This document shows positions 33,995 to 48,325 of a stretch of DNA of 64,000 nt, one piece after another. Source of the DNA: Xiphydria camelus (Eukaryota; Arthropoda; Insecta; Hymenoptera; Xiphydriidae); NCBI GenBank assembly GCA_963678675.1, contig OY783197.1, positions 19,259,444-19,323,443 of the forward strand, given 5' to 3'. The notes under the pieces are model-generated. The model ran no database searches, was not told the origin of the DNA, and saw nothing but the letters and a program-made list of their open reading frames with translations. Numbering within the stretch: the first letter of the stretch is position 1; every line of letters begins with the position of its first letter. A program made the translations under genes and the position numbers.

Positions 33995-36327
33995 ATCTCG
34001 ACCACCCTATCCGATGTATTTTTTTACGCTGATTCCGAAAAGCACGGTTATTTGGTCGAAATCTCAAAGGAAATATGAAATAACGCTGATTTTGTGTGTG
34101 AAGAAATTTTTTTTTCCGCAAGAAATCATCGATATCTCGGTGTTCCGTTGAGATTTCCTCAATAAATATATCATTTTCGTAATCAGCGCGAAAAAATACA
34201 TAAGATAGGATGGTCGAGAATTCGATTCCAGAGATTTCGATTTTTGCGAAAAATCGCATTTTCTGTAAGGTCCCGACCTTACAGAAATTGTCAATTTTTT
34301 CGAAAAATGAAAATCTTCGGAATTGGAATCTCGACCACCCTATCCGATGTATTTTTTTACGCTGATTCCGAAAAGCACGGTTATTTGGTCGAAATCTCAA
34401 AGGAAATATGAAATAACGCTGATTTTGTGTATAAAGAAATTTTTTTTTCCGCAAGAAATCATCGATATCTCGGTGTTAGGTTGAGATTTCCTCAATAAAT
34501 ATATCATTTTCGTAATCAGCGCGAAAAAATACATAAGATAGGATGGTCGAGAATTCGATTCCAGAGATTTCGATTTTTGCGAAAAATCGCATTTTCTGTA
34601 AGGTCCCGACCTTACAGAAATTGTCAATTTTTTCGAAAAATGAAAATCTTCGGAATTGGAATCTCGACCACCCTATCCGATGTATTTTTTTACGCTGATT
34701 CCGAAAAGCACGGTTATTTGGTCGAAATCTCAAAGGAAATATGAAATAACGCTGATTTTGTGTATAAAGAAATTTTTTTTTCCGCAAGAAATCATCGATA
34801 TCTCGGTGTTAGGTTGAGATTTCCTCAATAAATATATCATTTTCGTAATCAGCGCGAAAAAATACATAAGATAGGATGGTCGAGAATTCGATTCCAGAGA
34901 TTTCGATTTTTGCGAAAAATCGCATTTTCTGTAAGGTCCCGACCTTACAGAAATTGTCAATTTTTTCGAAAAATGAAAATCTTCGGAATTGGAATCTCGA
35001 CCACCCTATGCGATGTATTTTTTTACGCTGATTCCGAAAAGCACGGTTATTTGGTCGAAATCTCAAAGGAAATATGAAATAACGCTGATTTTGTGTATGA
35101 AGAAATTTTTTTTTCCGCAAGAAATCGTCGATATCTCGGTGTTCCGTTGAGATTTCCTCAATAAATATATCATTTTCGTAATCAGCGCGAAAAAATACAT
35201 AAGATAGGATGGTCGAGAATTCGATTCCAGAGATTTCGATTTTTGCGAAAAATCGCATTTTCTGTAAGGTCCCGACCTTACAGAAATTGTCAATTTTTTC
35301 GAAAAATGAAAATCTTCGGAATTGGAATCTCGACCACCCTATGCGATGTATTTTTTTACGCTGATTCCGAAAAGCACGGTTATTTGGTCGAAATCTCAAA
35401 GGAAATATAAAATAACGCTGATTTTGTGTATGAAGAAATTCTTTTTTTTCCGCAAGAAATCATCGATATCTCGGTGTTCCGTTGAGATTTCCTCAATAAA
35501 TATATCATTTTCGTAATCAGCGCGAAAAAATACATAAGATAGGATGGTCGAGAATTCGATTCCAGAGATTTCGATTTTTGCGAAAAATCGCATTTTCTGT
35601 AAGGTCCCGACCTTACAGAAATTGTCAATTTTTTCGAAAAATGAAAATCTTCGGAATTGGAATCTCGACCACCCTATCCGATGTATTTTTTTACGCTGAT
35701 TCCGAAAAGCACGGTTATTTGGTCGAAATCTCAAAGGAAATATGAAATAACGCTGATTTTGTGTGTGAAGAAATTTTTTTTTCCGCAAGAAATCATCGAT
35801 ATCTCGGTGTTCCGTTGAGATTTCCTCAATAAATATATCATTTTCGTAATCAGCGCGAAAAAATACATAAGATAGGATGGTCGAGAATTCGATTCCAGAG
35901 ATTTCGATTTTTGCGAAAAATCGCATTTTCTGTAAGGTCCCGACCTTACAGAAATTGTCAATTTTTTCGAAAAATGAAAATCTTCGGAATTGGAATCTCG
36001 ACCACCCTATCCGATGTATTTTTTTACGCTGATTCCGAAAAGCACGGTTATTTGGTCGAAATCTCAAAGGAAATATGAAATAACGCTGATTTTGTGTATG
36101 AAGAAATTTTTTTTTCCGCAAGAAATCATCGATATCTCGGTGTTCCGTTGAGATTTCCTCAATAAATATATCATTTTCGTAATCAGCGCGAAAAAATACA
36201 TAAGATAGGATGGTCGAGAATTCGATTCCAGAGATTTCGATTTTTGCGAAAAATCGCATTTTCTGTAAGGTCCCGACCTTACAGAAATTGTCAATTTTTT
36301 CGAAAAATGAAAATCTTCGGAATTGGA
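33662..36327. repeat. Block A, copy 2 (monomers 102-109)
   Basis: Matches 1668-4333 in order and length (2,666 bp). Its first monomer is at the same time the last of block B, so the series is B then A with one shared unit. On the left side of the window the order is A then B. This is what tandem repetition of an A-B unit would leave after deletion of intervening pieces. Confidence 0.8.
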
Positions 36328-39300
36328 ATCTCGACCACCCTATCCGATGTATTTTTTTACGCTGATTCCGAAAAGCACGGTTATTTGGTCGAAATCTCAA
36401 AGGAAATATGAAATAACGCTGATTTTGTGTATGAAGAAATTTTTTTTTCCGCAAGAAATCATCGATATCTCGGTGTTCCGTTGAGATTTCCTCAATAAAT
36501 ATATCATTTTCGTAATCAGCGCGAAAAAATACATAAGATAGGATGGTCGAGAATTCGATTCCAGAGATTTCGATTTTTGCGAAAAATCGCATTTTCTGTA
36601 AGGTCCCGACCTTACAGAAATTGTCAATTTTTTCGAAAAATGAAAATCTTCGGAATTGGAATCTCGACCACCCTATCCGATGTATTTTTTTACGCTGATT
36701 CCGAAAAGCACGGTTATTTGGTCGAAATCTCAAAGGAAATATGAAATAACGCTGATTTTGTGTATGAAGAAATTTTTTTTTCCGCAAGAAATCATCGATA
36801 TCTCGGTGTTCCATTGAGATTTCCTCAATAAATATATCATTTTCGTAATCAGCGCGAAAAAATACATAAGATAGGATGGTCGAGAATTCGATTCCAGAGA
36901 TTTCGATTTTTGCGAAAAATCGCATTTTCTGTAAGGTCCCGACCTTACAGAAATTGTCAATTTTTTCGAAAAATGAAAATCCTCGGAATTGGAATCTCGA
37001 CCACCCTATGCGATGTATTTTTTTACGCTGATTCCGAAAAGCACGGTTATTTGGTCGAAATCTCAAAGGAAATATGAAATAACGCTGATTTTGTGTATGA
37101 AGAAATTTTTTTTTCCGCAAGAAATCGTCGATATCTCGGTGTTCCGTTGAGATTTCCTCAATAAATATATCATTTTCGTAATCAGCGCGAAAAAATACAT
37201 AAGATAGGATGGTCGAGAATTCGATTCCAGAGATTTCGATTTTTGCGAAAAATCGCATTTTCTGTAAGGTCCCGACCTTACAGAAATTGTCAATTTTTTC
37301 GAAAAATGAAAATCTTCGGAATTGGAATCTCGACCACCCTATCCGATGTATTTTTTTACGCTGATTCCGAAAAGCACGGTTATTTGGTCGAAATCTCAAA
37401 GGAAATATGAAATAACGCTGATTTTGTGTATAAAGAAATTTTTTTTTCCGCAAGAAATCATCGATATCTCGGTGTTAGGTTGAGATTTCCTCAATAAATA
37501 TATCATTTTCGTAATCAGCGCGAAAAAATACATAAGATAGGATGGTCGAGAATTCGATTCCAGAGATTTCGATTTTTGCGAAAAATCGCATTTTCTGTAA
37601 GGTCCCGACCTTACAGAAATTGTCAATTTTTTCGAAAAATGAAAATCTTCGGAATTGGAATCTCGACCACCCTATGCGATGTATTTTTTTACGCTGATTC
37701 CGAAAAGCACGGTTATTTGGTCGAAATCTCAAAGGAAATATGAAATAACGCTGATTTTGTGTATGAAGAAATTTTTTTTTCCGCAAGAAATCGTCGATAT
37801 CTCGGTGTTCCGTTGAGATTTCCTCAATAAATATATCATTTTCGTAATCAGCGCGAAAAAATACATAAGATAGGATGGTCGAGAATTCGATTCCAGAGAT
37901 TTCGATTTTTGCGAAAAATCGCATTTTCTGTAAGGTCCCGACCTTACAGAAATTGTCAATTTTTTCGAAAAATGAAAATCTTCGGAATTGGAATCTCGAC
38001 CACCCTATGCGATGTATTTTTTTACGCTGATTCCGAAAAGCACGGTTATTTGGTCGAAATCTCAAAGGAAATATAAAATAACGCTGATTTTGTGTATGAA
38101 GAAATTCTTTTTTTTCCGCAAGAAATCATCGATATCTCGGTGTTCCGTTGAGATTTCCTCAATAAATATATCATTTTCGTAATCAGCGCGAAAAAATACA
38201 TAAGATAGGATGGTCGAGAATTCGATTCCAGAGATTTCGATTTTTGCGAAAAATCGCATTTTCTGTAAGGTCCCGACCTTACAGAAATTGTCAATTTTTT
38301 CGAAAAATGAAAATCTTCGGAATTGGAATCTCGACCACCCTATCCGATGTATTTTTTTACGCTGATTCCGAAAAGCACGGTTATTTGGTCGAAATCTCAA
38401 AGGAAATATGAAATAACGCTGATTTTGTGTGTGAAGAAATTTTTTTTTCCGCAAGAAATCATCGATATCTCGGTGTTCCGTTGAGATTTCCTCAATAAAT
38501 ATATCATTTTCGTAATCAGCGCGAAAAAATACATAAGATAGGATGGTCGAGAATTCGATTCCAGAGATTTCGATTTTTGCGAAAAATCGCATTTTCTGTA
38601 AGGTCCCGACCTTACAGAAATTGTCAATTTTTTCGAAAAATGAAAATCTTCGGAATTGGAATCTCGACCACCCTATCCGATGTATTTTTTTACGCTGATT
38701 CCGAAAAGCACGGTTATTTGGTCGAAATCTCAAAGGAAATATGAAATAACGCTGATTTTGTGTATGAAGAAATTTTTTTTTCCGCAAGAAATCATCGATA
38801 TCTCGGTGTTCCGTTGAGATTTCCTCAATAAATATATCATTTTCGTAATCAGCGCGAAAAAATACATAAGATAGGATGGTCGAGAATTCGATTCCAGAGA
38901 TTTCGATTTTTGCGAAAAATCGCATTTTCTGTAAGGTCCCGACCTTACAGAAATTGTCAATTTTTTCGAAAAATGAAAATCTTCGGAATTGGAATCTCGA
39001 CCACCCTATCCGATGTATTTTTTTACGCTGATTCCGAAAAGCACGGTTATTTGGTCGAAATCTCAAAGGAAATATGAAATAACGCTGATTTTGTGTATGA
39101 AGAAATTTTTTTTTCCGCAAGAAATCATCGATATCTCGGTGTTCCGTTGAGATTTCCTCAATAAATATATCATTTTCGTAATCAGCGCGAAAAAATACAT
39201 AAGATAGGATGGTCGAGAATTCGATTCCAGAGATTTCGATTTTTGCGAAAAATCGCATTTTCTGTAAGGTCCCGACCTTACAGAAATTGTCAATTTTTTC

Positions 39301-39994
39301 GAAAAATGAAAATCTTCGGAATTGGAATCTCGACCACCCTATCCGATGTATTTTTTTACGCTGATTCCGAAAAGCACGGTTATTTGGTCGAAATCTCAAA
39401 GGAAATATGAAATAACGCTGATTTTGTGTATGAAGAAATTTTTTTTTCCGCAAGAAATCGTCGATATCTCGGTGTTCCGTTGAGATTTCCTCAATAAATA
39501 TATCATTTTCGTAATCAGCGCGAAAAAATACATAAGATAGGATGGTCGAGAATTCGATTCCAGAGATTTCGATTTTTGCGAAAAATCGCATTTTCTGTAA
39601 GGTCCCGACCTTACAGAAATTGTCAATTTTTTCGAAAAATGAAAATTTTCGGAATTGGAATCTCGACCACCCTATGCGATGTATTTTTTTACGCTGATTC
39701 CGAAAAGCACGGTTATTTGGTCGAAATCTCAAAGGAAATATAAAATAACGCTGATTTTGTGTATGAAGAAATTCTTTTTTTTCCGCAAGAAATCGTCGAT
39801 ATCTCGGTGTTCCGTTGAGATTTCCTCAATAAATATATCATTTTCGTAATCAGCGCGAAAAAATACATAAGATAGGATGGTCGAGAATTCGATTCCAGAG
39901 ATTTCGATTTTTGCGAAAAATCGCATTTTCTGTAAGGTCCCGACCTTACAGAAATTGTCAATTTTTTCGAAAAATGAAAATCTTCGGAATTGGA
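36328..39994. repeat. Block C, copy 2 (monomers 110-120)
   Basis: Matches 10667-14333. Two private substitutions lie in the same small region of the monomer: T322C in 36661-36993 and C321T in 39327-39659. The final 335-bp monomer (39660-39994) lacks the 326T seen in copy 1 and is followed by another 335-bp monomer rather than by the 11-monomer repeat. Confidence 0.88.
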
Positions 39995-40662
39995 ATCTCG
40001 ACCACCCTATGCGATGTATTTTTTTACGCTGATTCCGAAAAGCACGGTTATTTGGTCGAAATCTCAAAGGAAATATAAAATAACGCTGATTTTGTGTATG
40101 AAGAAATTCTTTTTTTTCCGCAAGAAATCATCGATATCTCGGTGTTCCGTTGAGATTTCCTCAATAAATATATCATTTTCGTAATCAGCGCGAAAAAATA
40201 CATAAGATAGGATGGTCGAGAATTCGATTCCAGAGATTTCGATTTTTGCGAAAAATCGCATTTTCTGTAAGGTCCCGACCTTACAGAAATTGTCAATTTT
40301 TTCGAAAAATGAAAATCTTCGGAATTGGAATCTCGACCACCCTATCCGATGTATTTTTTTACGCTGATTCCGAAAAGCACGGTTATTTGGTCGAAATCTC
40401 AAAGGAAATATGAAATAACGCTGATTTTGTGTATGAAGAAATTTTTTTTTCCGCAAGAAATCATCGATATCTCGGTGTTCCATTGAGATTTCCTCAATAA
40501 ATATATCATTTTCGTAATCAGCGCGAAAAAATACATAAGATAGGATGGTCGAGAATTCGATTCCAGAGATTTCGATTTTTGCGAAAAATCGCATTTTCTG
40601 TAAGGTCCCGACCTTACAGAAATTGTCAATTTTTTCGAAAAATGAAAATCTTCGTAATTGGA
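39995..40662. repeat. Two-monomer insert before the 11-monomer repeat (121-122)
   Basis: A 335-bp 134A monomer and a 153A+326T monomer, 668 bp together. Version 1 has nothing here: block C joins the 11-monomer repeat directly. The insert equals the offset change from 25,661 to 26,329. The same two types in the same order recur at 53329-53996, again directly before a 265C monomer, so this is a reusable junction cassette. Confidence 0.85.
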
Positions 40663-43600
40663 ATCTCGACCACCCTATCCGATGTATTTTTTTACGCTGA
40701 TTCCGAAAAGCACGGTTATTTGGTCGAAATCTCAAAGGAAATATGAAATAACGCTGATTTTGTGTATGAAGAAATTTTTTTTTCCGCAAGAAATCATCGA
40801 TATCTCGGTGTTCCGTTGAGATTTCCTCAATAAATATATCATTTTCGTAATCAGCGCGAAAAAATACATAAGATAGGATGGTCGAGAATTCGATTCCAGA
40901 GATTTCGATTTTTGCGAAAAATCGCACTTTCTGTAAGGTCCCGACCTTACAGAAATTGTCAATTTTTTCGAAAAATGAAAATCTTCGGAATTGGAATCTC
41001 GACCACCCTATCCGATGTATTTTTTTACGCTGATTTCGAAAAGCACGGTTACTTGGTCGAAATATCAAAGGAAATATGAAATAACGCTGATTTTGTGTAT
41101 AAAGAAATTTTTTTTTCCGCAAGAAATCATCGATATCTCGGTGTTAGGTTGAGATTTCCTCAATAAATATATCATTTTCGTAATCAGCGCGAAAAAATAC
41201 ATAAGATAGGATGGTCGAGAATTCGATTCCAGAGATTTCGATTTTTGCGAAAAATCGCATTTTCTGTAAGGTCCCGACCTTACAGAAATTGTCAATTTTT
41301 TCGAAAAATGAAAATCTTCGGAATTGGAATCTCGACCACCCTATCCGATGTATTTTTTTACGCTGATTCCGAAAAGCACGGTTATTTGGTCGAAATCTCA
41401 AAGGAAATATGAAATAACGCTGATTTTGTGTATGAAGAAATTTTTTTTTCCGCAAGAAATCGTCGATATCTCGGTGTTCCGTTGAGATTTCCTCAATAAA
41501 TATATAATTTTCGTAATCAGCGCGAAAAAATACATAAGATAGGATGGTCGAGAATTCGATTCCAGAGATTTCGATTTTTGCGAAAAATCGCATTTTCTGT
41601 AAGGTCCCGACCTTACAGAAATTGTCAATTTTTTCGAAAAATGAAAATCTTCGGAATTGGAATCTCGACCACCCTATCCGATGTATTTTTTTACGCTGAT
41701 TCCGAAAAGCACGGTTATTTGGTCGAAATCTCAAAGGAAATATGAAATAACGCTGATTTTGTGTATAAAGAAATTTTTTTTTCCGCAAGAAATCATCGAT
41801 ATCTCGGTGTTCCGTTGAGATTTCCTCAATAAATCTATCATTTTCGTAATCAGCGCGAAAAAATACATAAGATAGGATGGTCGAGAATTCGATTCCAGAG
41901 ATTTCGATTTTTGCGAAAAATCGCATTTTCTGTAAGGTCCCGACCTTACAGAAATTGTCAATTTTTTCGAAAAATGAAAATCTTCGGAATTGGAATCTCG
42001 ACCACCCTATCCGATGTATTTTTTTACGCTGATTCCGAAAAGCACGGTTATTTGGTCGAAATCTCAAAGGAAATATGAAATAACGCTGATTTTGTGTATG
42101 AAGAAATTTTTTTTTCCGCAAGAAATCATCGATATCTCGGTGTTCCGTTGAGATTTCCTCAATAAATCTATCATTTTCGTAATCAGCGCGAAAAAATACA
42201 TAAGATAGGATGGTCGAGAATTCGATTCCAGAGATTTCGATTTTTGCGAAAAATCGCATTTTCTGTAAGGTCCCGACCTTACAGAAATTGTCAATTTTTT
42301 CGAAAAATGAAAATCTTCGGAATTGGAATCTCGACCACCCTATCCGATGTATTTTTTTACGCTGATTCCGAAAAGCACGGTTATTTGGTCGAAATCTCAA
42401 AGGAAATATGAAATAACGCTGATTTTGTGTATGAAGAAATTTTTTTTTCCGCAAGAAATCGTCGATATCTCGGTGTTCCGTTGAGATTTCCTCAATAAAT
42501 ATATCATTTTCGTAATCAGCGCGAAAAAATACATAAGATAGGATGGTCGAGAATTCGATTCCAGAGATTTCGATTTTTGCGAAAAATCGCATTTTCTGTA
42601 AGGTCCCGACCTTACAGAAATTGTCAATTTTTTCGAAAAATGAAAATCTTCGGAATTGGAATCTCGACCACCCTATCCGATGTATTTTTTTACGCTGATT
42701 CCGAAAAGCACGGTTATTTGGTCGAAATCTCAAAGGAAATATGAAATAACGCTGATTTTGTGTATAAAGAAATTTTTTTTTCCGCAAGAAATCATCGATA
42801 TCTCGGTGTTCCGTTGAGATTTCCTCAATAAATCTATCATTTTCGTAATCAGCGCGAAAAAATACATAAGAGAGGATGGTCGAGAATTCGATTCCAGAGA
42901 TTTCGATTTTTGCGAAAAATCGCATTTTCTGTAAGGTCCCGACCTTACAGAAATTGTCAATTTTTTCGAAAAATGAAAATCTTCGGAATTGGAATCTCGA
43001 CCACCCTATCCGATGTATTTTTTTACGCTGATTCCGAAAAGCACGGTTATTTGGTCGAAATCTCAAAGGAAATATGAAATAACGCTGATTTTGTGTATAA
43101 AGAAATTTTTTTTTCCGCAAGAAATCATCGATATCTCGGTGTTAGGTTGAGATTTCCTCAATAAATATATCATTTTCGTAATCAGCGCGAAAAAATACAT
43201 AAGATAGGATGGTCGAGAATTCGATTCCAGAGATTTCGATTTTTGCGAAAAATCGCATTTTCTGTAAGGTCCCGACCTTACAGAAATTGTCAATTTTTTC
43301 GAAAAATGAAAATCTTCGGAATTGGAATCTCGACCACCCTATCCGATGTATTTTTTTACGCTGATTCCGAAAAGCACGGTTATTTGGTCGAAATCTCAAA
43401 GGAAATATGAAATAACGCTGATTTTGTGTATAAAGAAATTTTTTTTTCCGCAAGAAATCATCGATATCTCGGTGTTAGGTTGAGATTTCCTCAATAAATA
43501 TATCATTTTCGTAATCAGCGCGAAAAAATACATAAGATAGGATGGTCGAGAATTCGATTCCAGAGATTTCGATTTTTGCGAAAAATCGCATTTTCTGTAA

Positions 43601-43992
43601 GGTCCCGACCTTACAGAAATTGTCAATTTTTTCGAAAAATGAAAATCTTCGGAATTGGAATCTCGACCACCCTATCCGATGTATTTTTTTACGCTGATTC
43701 CGAAAAGCACGGTTATTTGGTCGAAATCTCAAAGGAAATATGAAATAACGCTGATTTTGTGTATAAAGAAATTTTTTTTTCCGCAAGAAATCATCGATAT
43801 CTCGGTGTTCCGTTGAGATTTCCTCAATAAATATATCATTTTCGTAATCAGCGCGAAAAAATACATAAGATAGGATGGTCGAGAATTCGATTCCAGAGAT
43901 TTCGATTTTTGCGAAAAATCGCATTTTCTGTAAGGTCCCGACCTTACAGAAATTGTCAATTTTTTCGAAAAATGAAAATCTTCGTAATTGGA
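40663..43992. repeat. 11-monomer repeat, copy 3, one monomer short (123-132)
   Basis: Monomers 123-130 (40663-43326) repeat 44-51 type for type, including the 41T/57C/69A unit (40996-41328) and the 178A unit. The series then goes 151AG, 106A+326T, so the 134G monomer corresponding to number 52 is missing and the copy has ten monomers (3,330 bp). The next monomer lacks the 265C expected at the start of another unit. Confidence 0.88.
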
Positions 43993-45326
43993 ATCTCGAC
44001 CACCCTATCCGATGTATTTTTTTACGCTGATTCCGAAAAGCACGGTTATTTGGTCGAAATCTCAAAGGAAATATGAAATAACGCTGATTTTGTGTATGAA
44101 GAAATTTTTTTTTCCGCAAGAAATCATCGATATCTCGGTGTTCCGTTGAGATTTCCTCAATAAATATATCATTTTCGTAATCAGCGCGAAAAAATACATA
44201 AGATAGGATGGTCGAGAATTCGATTCCAGAGATTTCGATTTTTGCGAAAAATCGCATTTTCTGTAAGGTCCCGACCTTACAGAAATTGTCAATTTTTTCG
44301 AAAAATGAAAATCTTCGGAATTGGAATCTCGACCACCCTATCCGATGTATTTTTTTACGCTGATTCCGAAAAGCACGGTTATTTGGTCGAAATCTCAAAG
44401 GAAATATGAAATAACGCTGATTTTGTGTATGAAGAAATTTTTTTTTCCGCAAGAAATCATCGATATCTCGGTGTTCCGTTGAGATTTCCTCAATAAATAT
44501 ATCATTTTCGTAATCAGCGCGAAAAAATACATAAGATAGGATGGTCGAGAATTCGATTCCAGAGATTTCGATTTTTGCGAAAAATCGCATTTTCTGTAAG
44601 GTCCCGACCTTACAGAAATTGTCAATTTTTTCGAAAAATGAAAATCTTCGGAATTGGAATCTCGACCACCCTATCCGATGTATTTTTTTACGCTGATTCC
44701 GAAAAGCACGGTTATTTGGTCGAAATCTCAAAGGAAATATGAAATAACGCTGATTTTGTGTATGAAGAAATTTTTTTTTCCGCAAGAAATCGTCGATATC
44801 TCGGTGTTCCGTTGAGATTTCCTCAATAAATATATCATTTTCGTAATCAGCGCGAAAAAATACATAAGATAGGATGGTCGAGAATTCGATTCCAGAGATT
44901 TCGATTTTTGCGAAAAATCGCATTTTCTGTAAGGTCCCGACCTTACAGAAATTGTCAATTTTTTCGAAAAATGAAAATCTTCGGAATTGGAATCTCGACC
45001 ACCCTATGCGATGTATTTTTTTACGCTGATTCCGAAAAGCACGGTTATTTGGTCGAAATCTCAAAGGAAATATAAAATAACGCTGATTTTGTGTATGAAG
45101 AAATTCTTTTTTTTCCGCAAGAAATCGTCGATATCTCGGTGTTCCGTTGAGATTTCCTCAATAAATATATCATTTTCGTAATCAGCGCGAAAAAATACAT
45201 AAGATAGGATGGTCGAGAATTCGATTCCAGAGATTTCGATTTTTGCGAAAAATCGCATTTTCTGTAAGGTCCCGACCTTACAGAAATTGTCAATTTTTTC
45301 GAAAAATGAAAATCTTCGGAATTGGA
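43993..45326. repeat. Four-monomer segment, version 2 (133-136)
   Basis: The types are plain, plain, 134G, 335-bp 134G. It occupies the place where version 1 has the second 11-monomer repeat copy. The four-type run also occurs in 69-72, 77-80, 117-120, 141-144 and 146-149, so this is one more use of a common cassette. Confidence 0.75.
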
Positions 45327-48325
45327 ATCTCGACCACCCTATCCGATGTATTTTTTTACGCTGATTCCGAAAAGCACGGTTATTTGGTCGAAATCTCAAA
45401 GGAAATATGAAATAACGCTGATTTTGTGTATAAAGAAATTTTTTTTTCCGCAAGAAATCATCGATATCTCGGTGTTCCGTTGAGATTTCCTCAATAAATA
45501 TATCATTTTCGTAATCAGCGCGAAAAAATACATAAGATAGGATGGTCGAGAATTCGATTCCAGAGATTTCGATTTTTGCGAAAAATCGCATTTTCTGTAA
45601 GGTCCCGACCTTACAGAAATTGTCAATTTTTTCGAAAAATGAAAATCTTCGTAATTGGAATCTCGACCACCCTATCCGATGTATTTTTTTACGCTGATTC
45701 CGAAAAGCACGGTTATTTGGTCGAAATCTCAAAGGAAATATGAAATAACGCTGATTTTGTGTATGAAGAAATTTTTTTTTCCGCAAGAAATCATCGATAT
45801 CTCGGTGTTCCGTTGAGATTTCCTCAATAAATATATCATTTTCGTAATCAGCGCGAAAAAATACATAAGATAGGATGGTCGAGAATTCGATTCCAGAGAT
45901 TTCGATTTTTGCGAAAAATCGCACTTTCTGTAAGGTCCCGACCTTACAGAAATTGTCAATTTTTTCGAAAAATGAAAATCTTCGGAATTGGAATCTCGAC
46001 CACCCTATCCGATGTATTTTTTTACGCTGATTCCGAAAAGCACGGTTATTTGGTCGAAATCTCAAAGGAAATATGAAATAACGCTGATTTTGTGTATAAA
46101 GAAATTTCTTTTTCCGCAAGAAATCATCGATATCTCGGTGTTCCGTTGAGATTTCCTCAATAAATCTATCATTTTCGTAATCAGCGCGAAAAAATACATA
46201 AGATAGGATGGTCGAGAATTCGATTCCAGAGATTTCGATTTTTGCGAAAAATCGCATTTTCTGTAAGGTCCCGACCTTACAGAAATTGTCAATTTTTTCG
46301 AAAAATGAAAATCTTCGGAATTGGAATCTCGACCACCCTATCCGATGTATTTTTTTACGCTGATTCCGAAAAGCACGGTTATTTGGTCGAAATCTCAAAG
46401 GAAATATGAAATAACGCTGATTTTGTGTGTGAAGAAATTTTTTTTTCCGCAAGAAATCATCGATATCTCGGTGTTCCGTTGAGATTTCCTCAATAAATAT
46501 ATCATTTTCGTAATCAGCGCGAAAAAATACATAAGATAGGATGGTCGAGAATTCGATTCCAGAGATTTCGATTTTTGCGAAAAATCGCATTTTCTGTAAG
46601 GTCCCGACCTTACAGAAATTGTCAATTTTTTCGAAAAATGAAAATCTTCGGAATTGGAATCTCGACCACCCTATCCGATGTATTTTTTTACGCTGATTCC
46701 GAAAAGCACGGTTATTTGGTCGAAATCTCAAAGGAAATATGAAATAACGCTGATTTTGTGTATGAAGAAATTTTTTTTTCCGCAAGAAATCATCGATATC
46801 TCGGTGTTCCGTTGAGATTTCCTCAATAAATATATCATTTTCGTAATCAGCGCGAAAAAATACATAAGATAGGATGGTCGAGAATTCGATTCCAGAGATT
46901 TCGATTTTTGCGAAAAATCGCATTTTCTGTAAGGTCCCGACCTTACAGAAATTGTCAATTTTTTCGAAAAATGAAAATCTTCGGAATTGGAATCTCGACC
47001 ACCCTATCCGATGTATTTTTTTACGCTGATTCCGAAAAGCACGGTTATTTGGTCGAAATCTCAAAGGAAATATGAAATAACGCTGATTTTGTGTATGAAG
47101 AAATTTTTTTTTCCGCAAGAAATCATCGATATCTCGGTGTTCCGTTGAGATTTCCTCAATAAATATATCATTTTCGTAATCAGCGCGAAAAAATACATAA
47201 GATAGGATGGTCGAGAATTCGATTCCAGAGATTTCGATTTTTGCGAAAAATCGCATTTTCTGTAAGGTCCCGACCTTACAGAAATTGTCAATTTTTTCGA
47301 AAAATGAAAATCTTCGGAATTGGAATCTCGACCACCCTATCCGATGTATTTTTTTACGCTGATTCCGAAAAGCACGGTTATTTGGTCGAAATCTCAAAGG
47401 AAATATGAAATAACGCTGATTTTGTGTATGAAGAAATTTTTTTTTCCGCAAGAAATCGTCGATATCTCGGTGTTCCGTTGAGATTTCCTCAATAAATATA
47501 TCATTTTCGTAATCAGCGCGAAAAAATACATAAGATAGGATGGTCGAGAATTCGATTCCAGAGATTTCGATTTTTGCGAAAAATCGCATTTTCTGTAAGG
47601 TCCCGACCTTACAGAAATTGTCAATTTTTTCGAAAAATGAAAATCTTCGGAATTGGAATCTCGACCACCCTATGCGATGTATTTTTTTACGCTGATTCCG
47701 AAAAGCACGGTTATTTGGTCGAAATCTCAAAGGAAATATAAAATAACGCTGATTTTGTGTATGAAGAAATTCTTTTTTTTCCGCAAGAAATCGTCGATAT
47801 CTCGGTGTTCCGTTGAGATTTCCTCAATAAATATATCATTTTCGTAATCAGCGCGAAAAAATACATAAGATAGGATGGTCGAGAATTCGATTCCAGAGAT
47901 TTCGATTTTTGCGAAAAATCGCATTTTCTGTAAGGTCCCGACCTTACAGAAATTGTCAATTTTTTCGAAAAATGAAAATCTTCGGAATTGGAATCTCGAC
48001 CACCCTATCCGATGTATTTTTTTACGCTGATTCCGAAAAGCACGGTTATTTGGTCGAAATCTCAAAGGAAATATGAAATAACGCTGATTTTGTGTATAAA
48101 GAAATTTTTTTTTCCGCAAGAAATCATCGATATCTCGGTGTTAGGTTGAGATTTCCTCAATAAATATATCATTTTCGTAATCAGCGCGAAAAAATACATA
48201 AGATAGGATGGTCGAGAATTCGATTCCAGAGATTTCGATTTTTGCGAAAAATCGCATTTTCTGTAAGGTCCCGACCTTACAGAAATTGTCAATTTTTTCG
48301 AAAAATGAAAATCTTCGGAATTGGA
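45327..48325. repeat. Block D, copy 2 (monomers 137-145)
   Basis: Matches 21327-24325 at an offset of exactly 24,000 bp, including the rare T-tract-with-C monomer at 45993-46325. Its 104G monomer (46326-46658) is the last 104G allele in the window. Confidence 0.9.
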
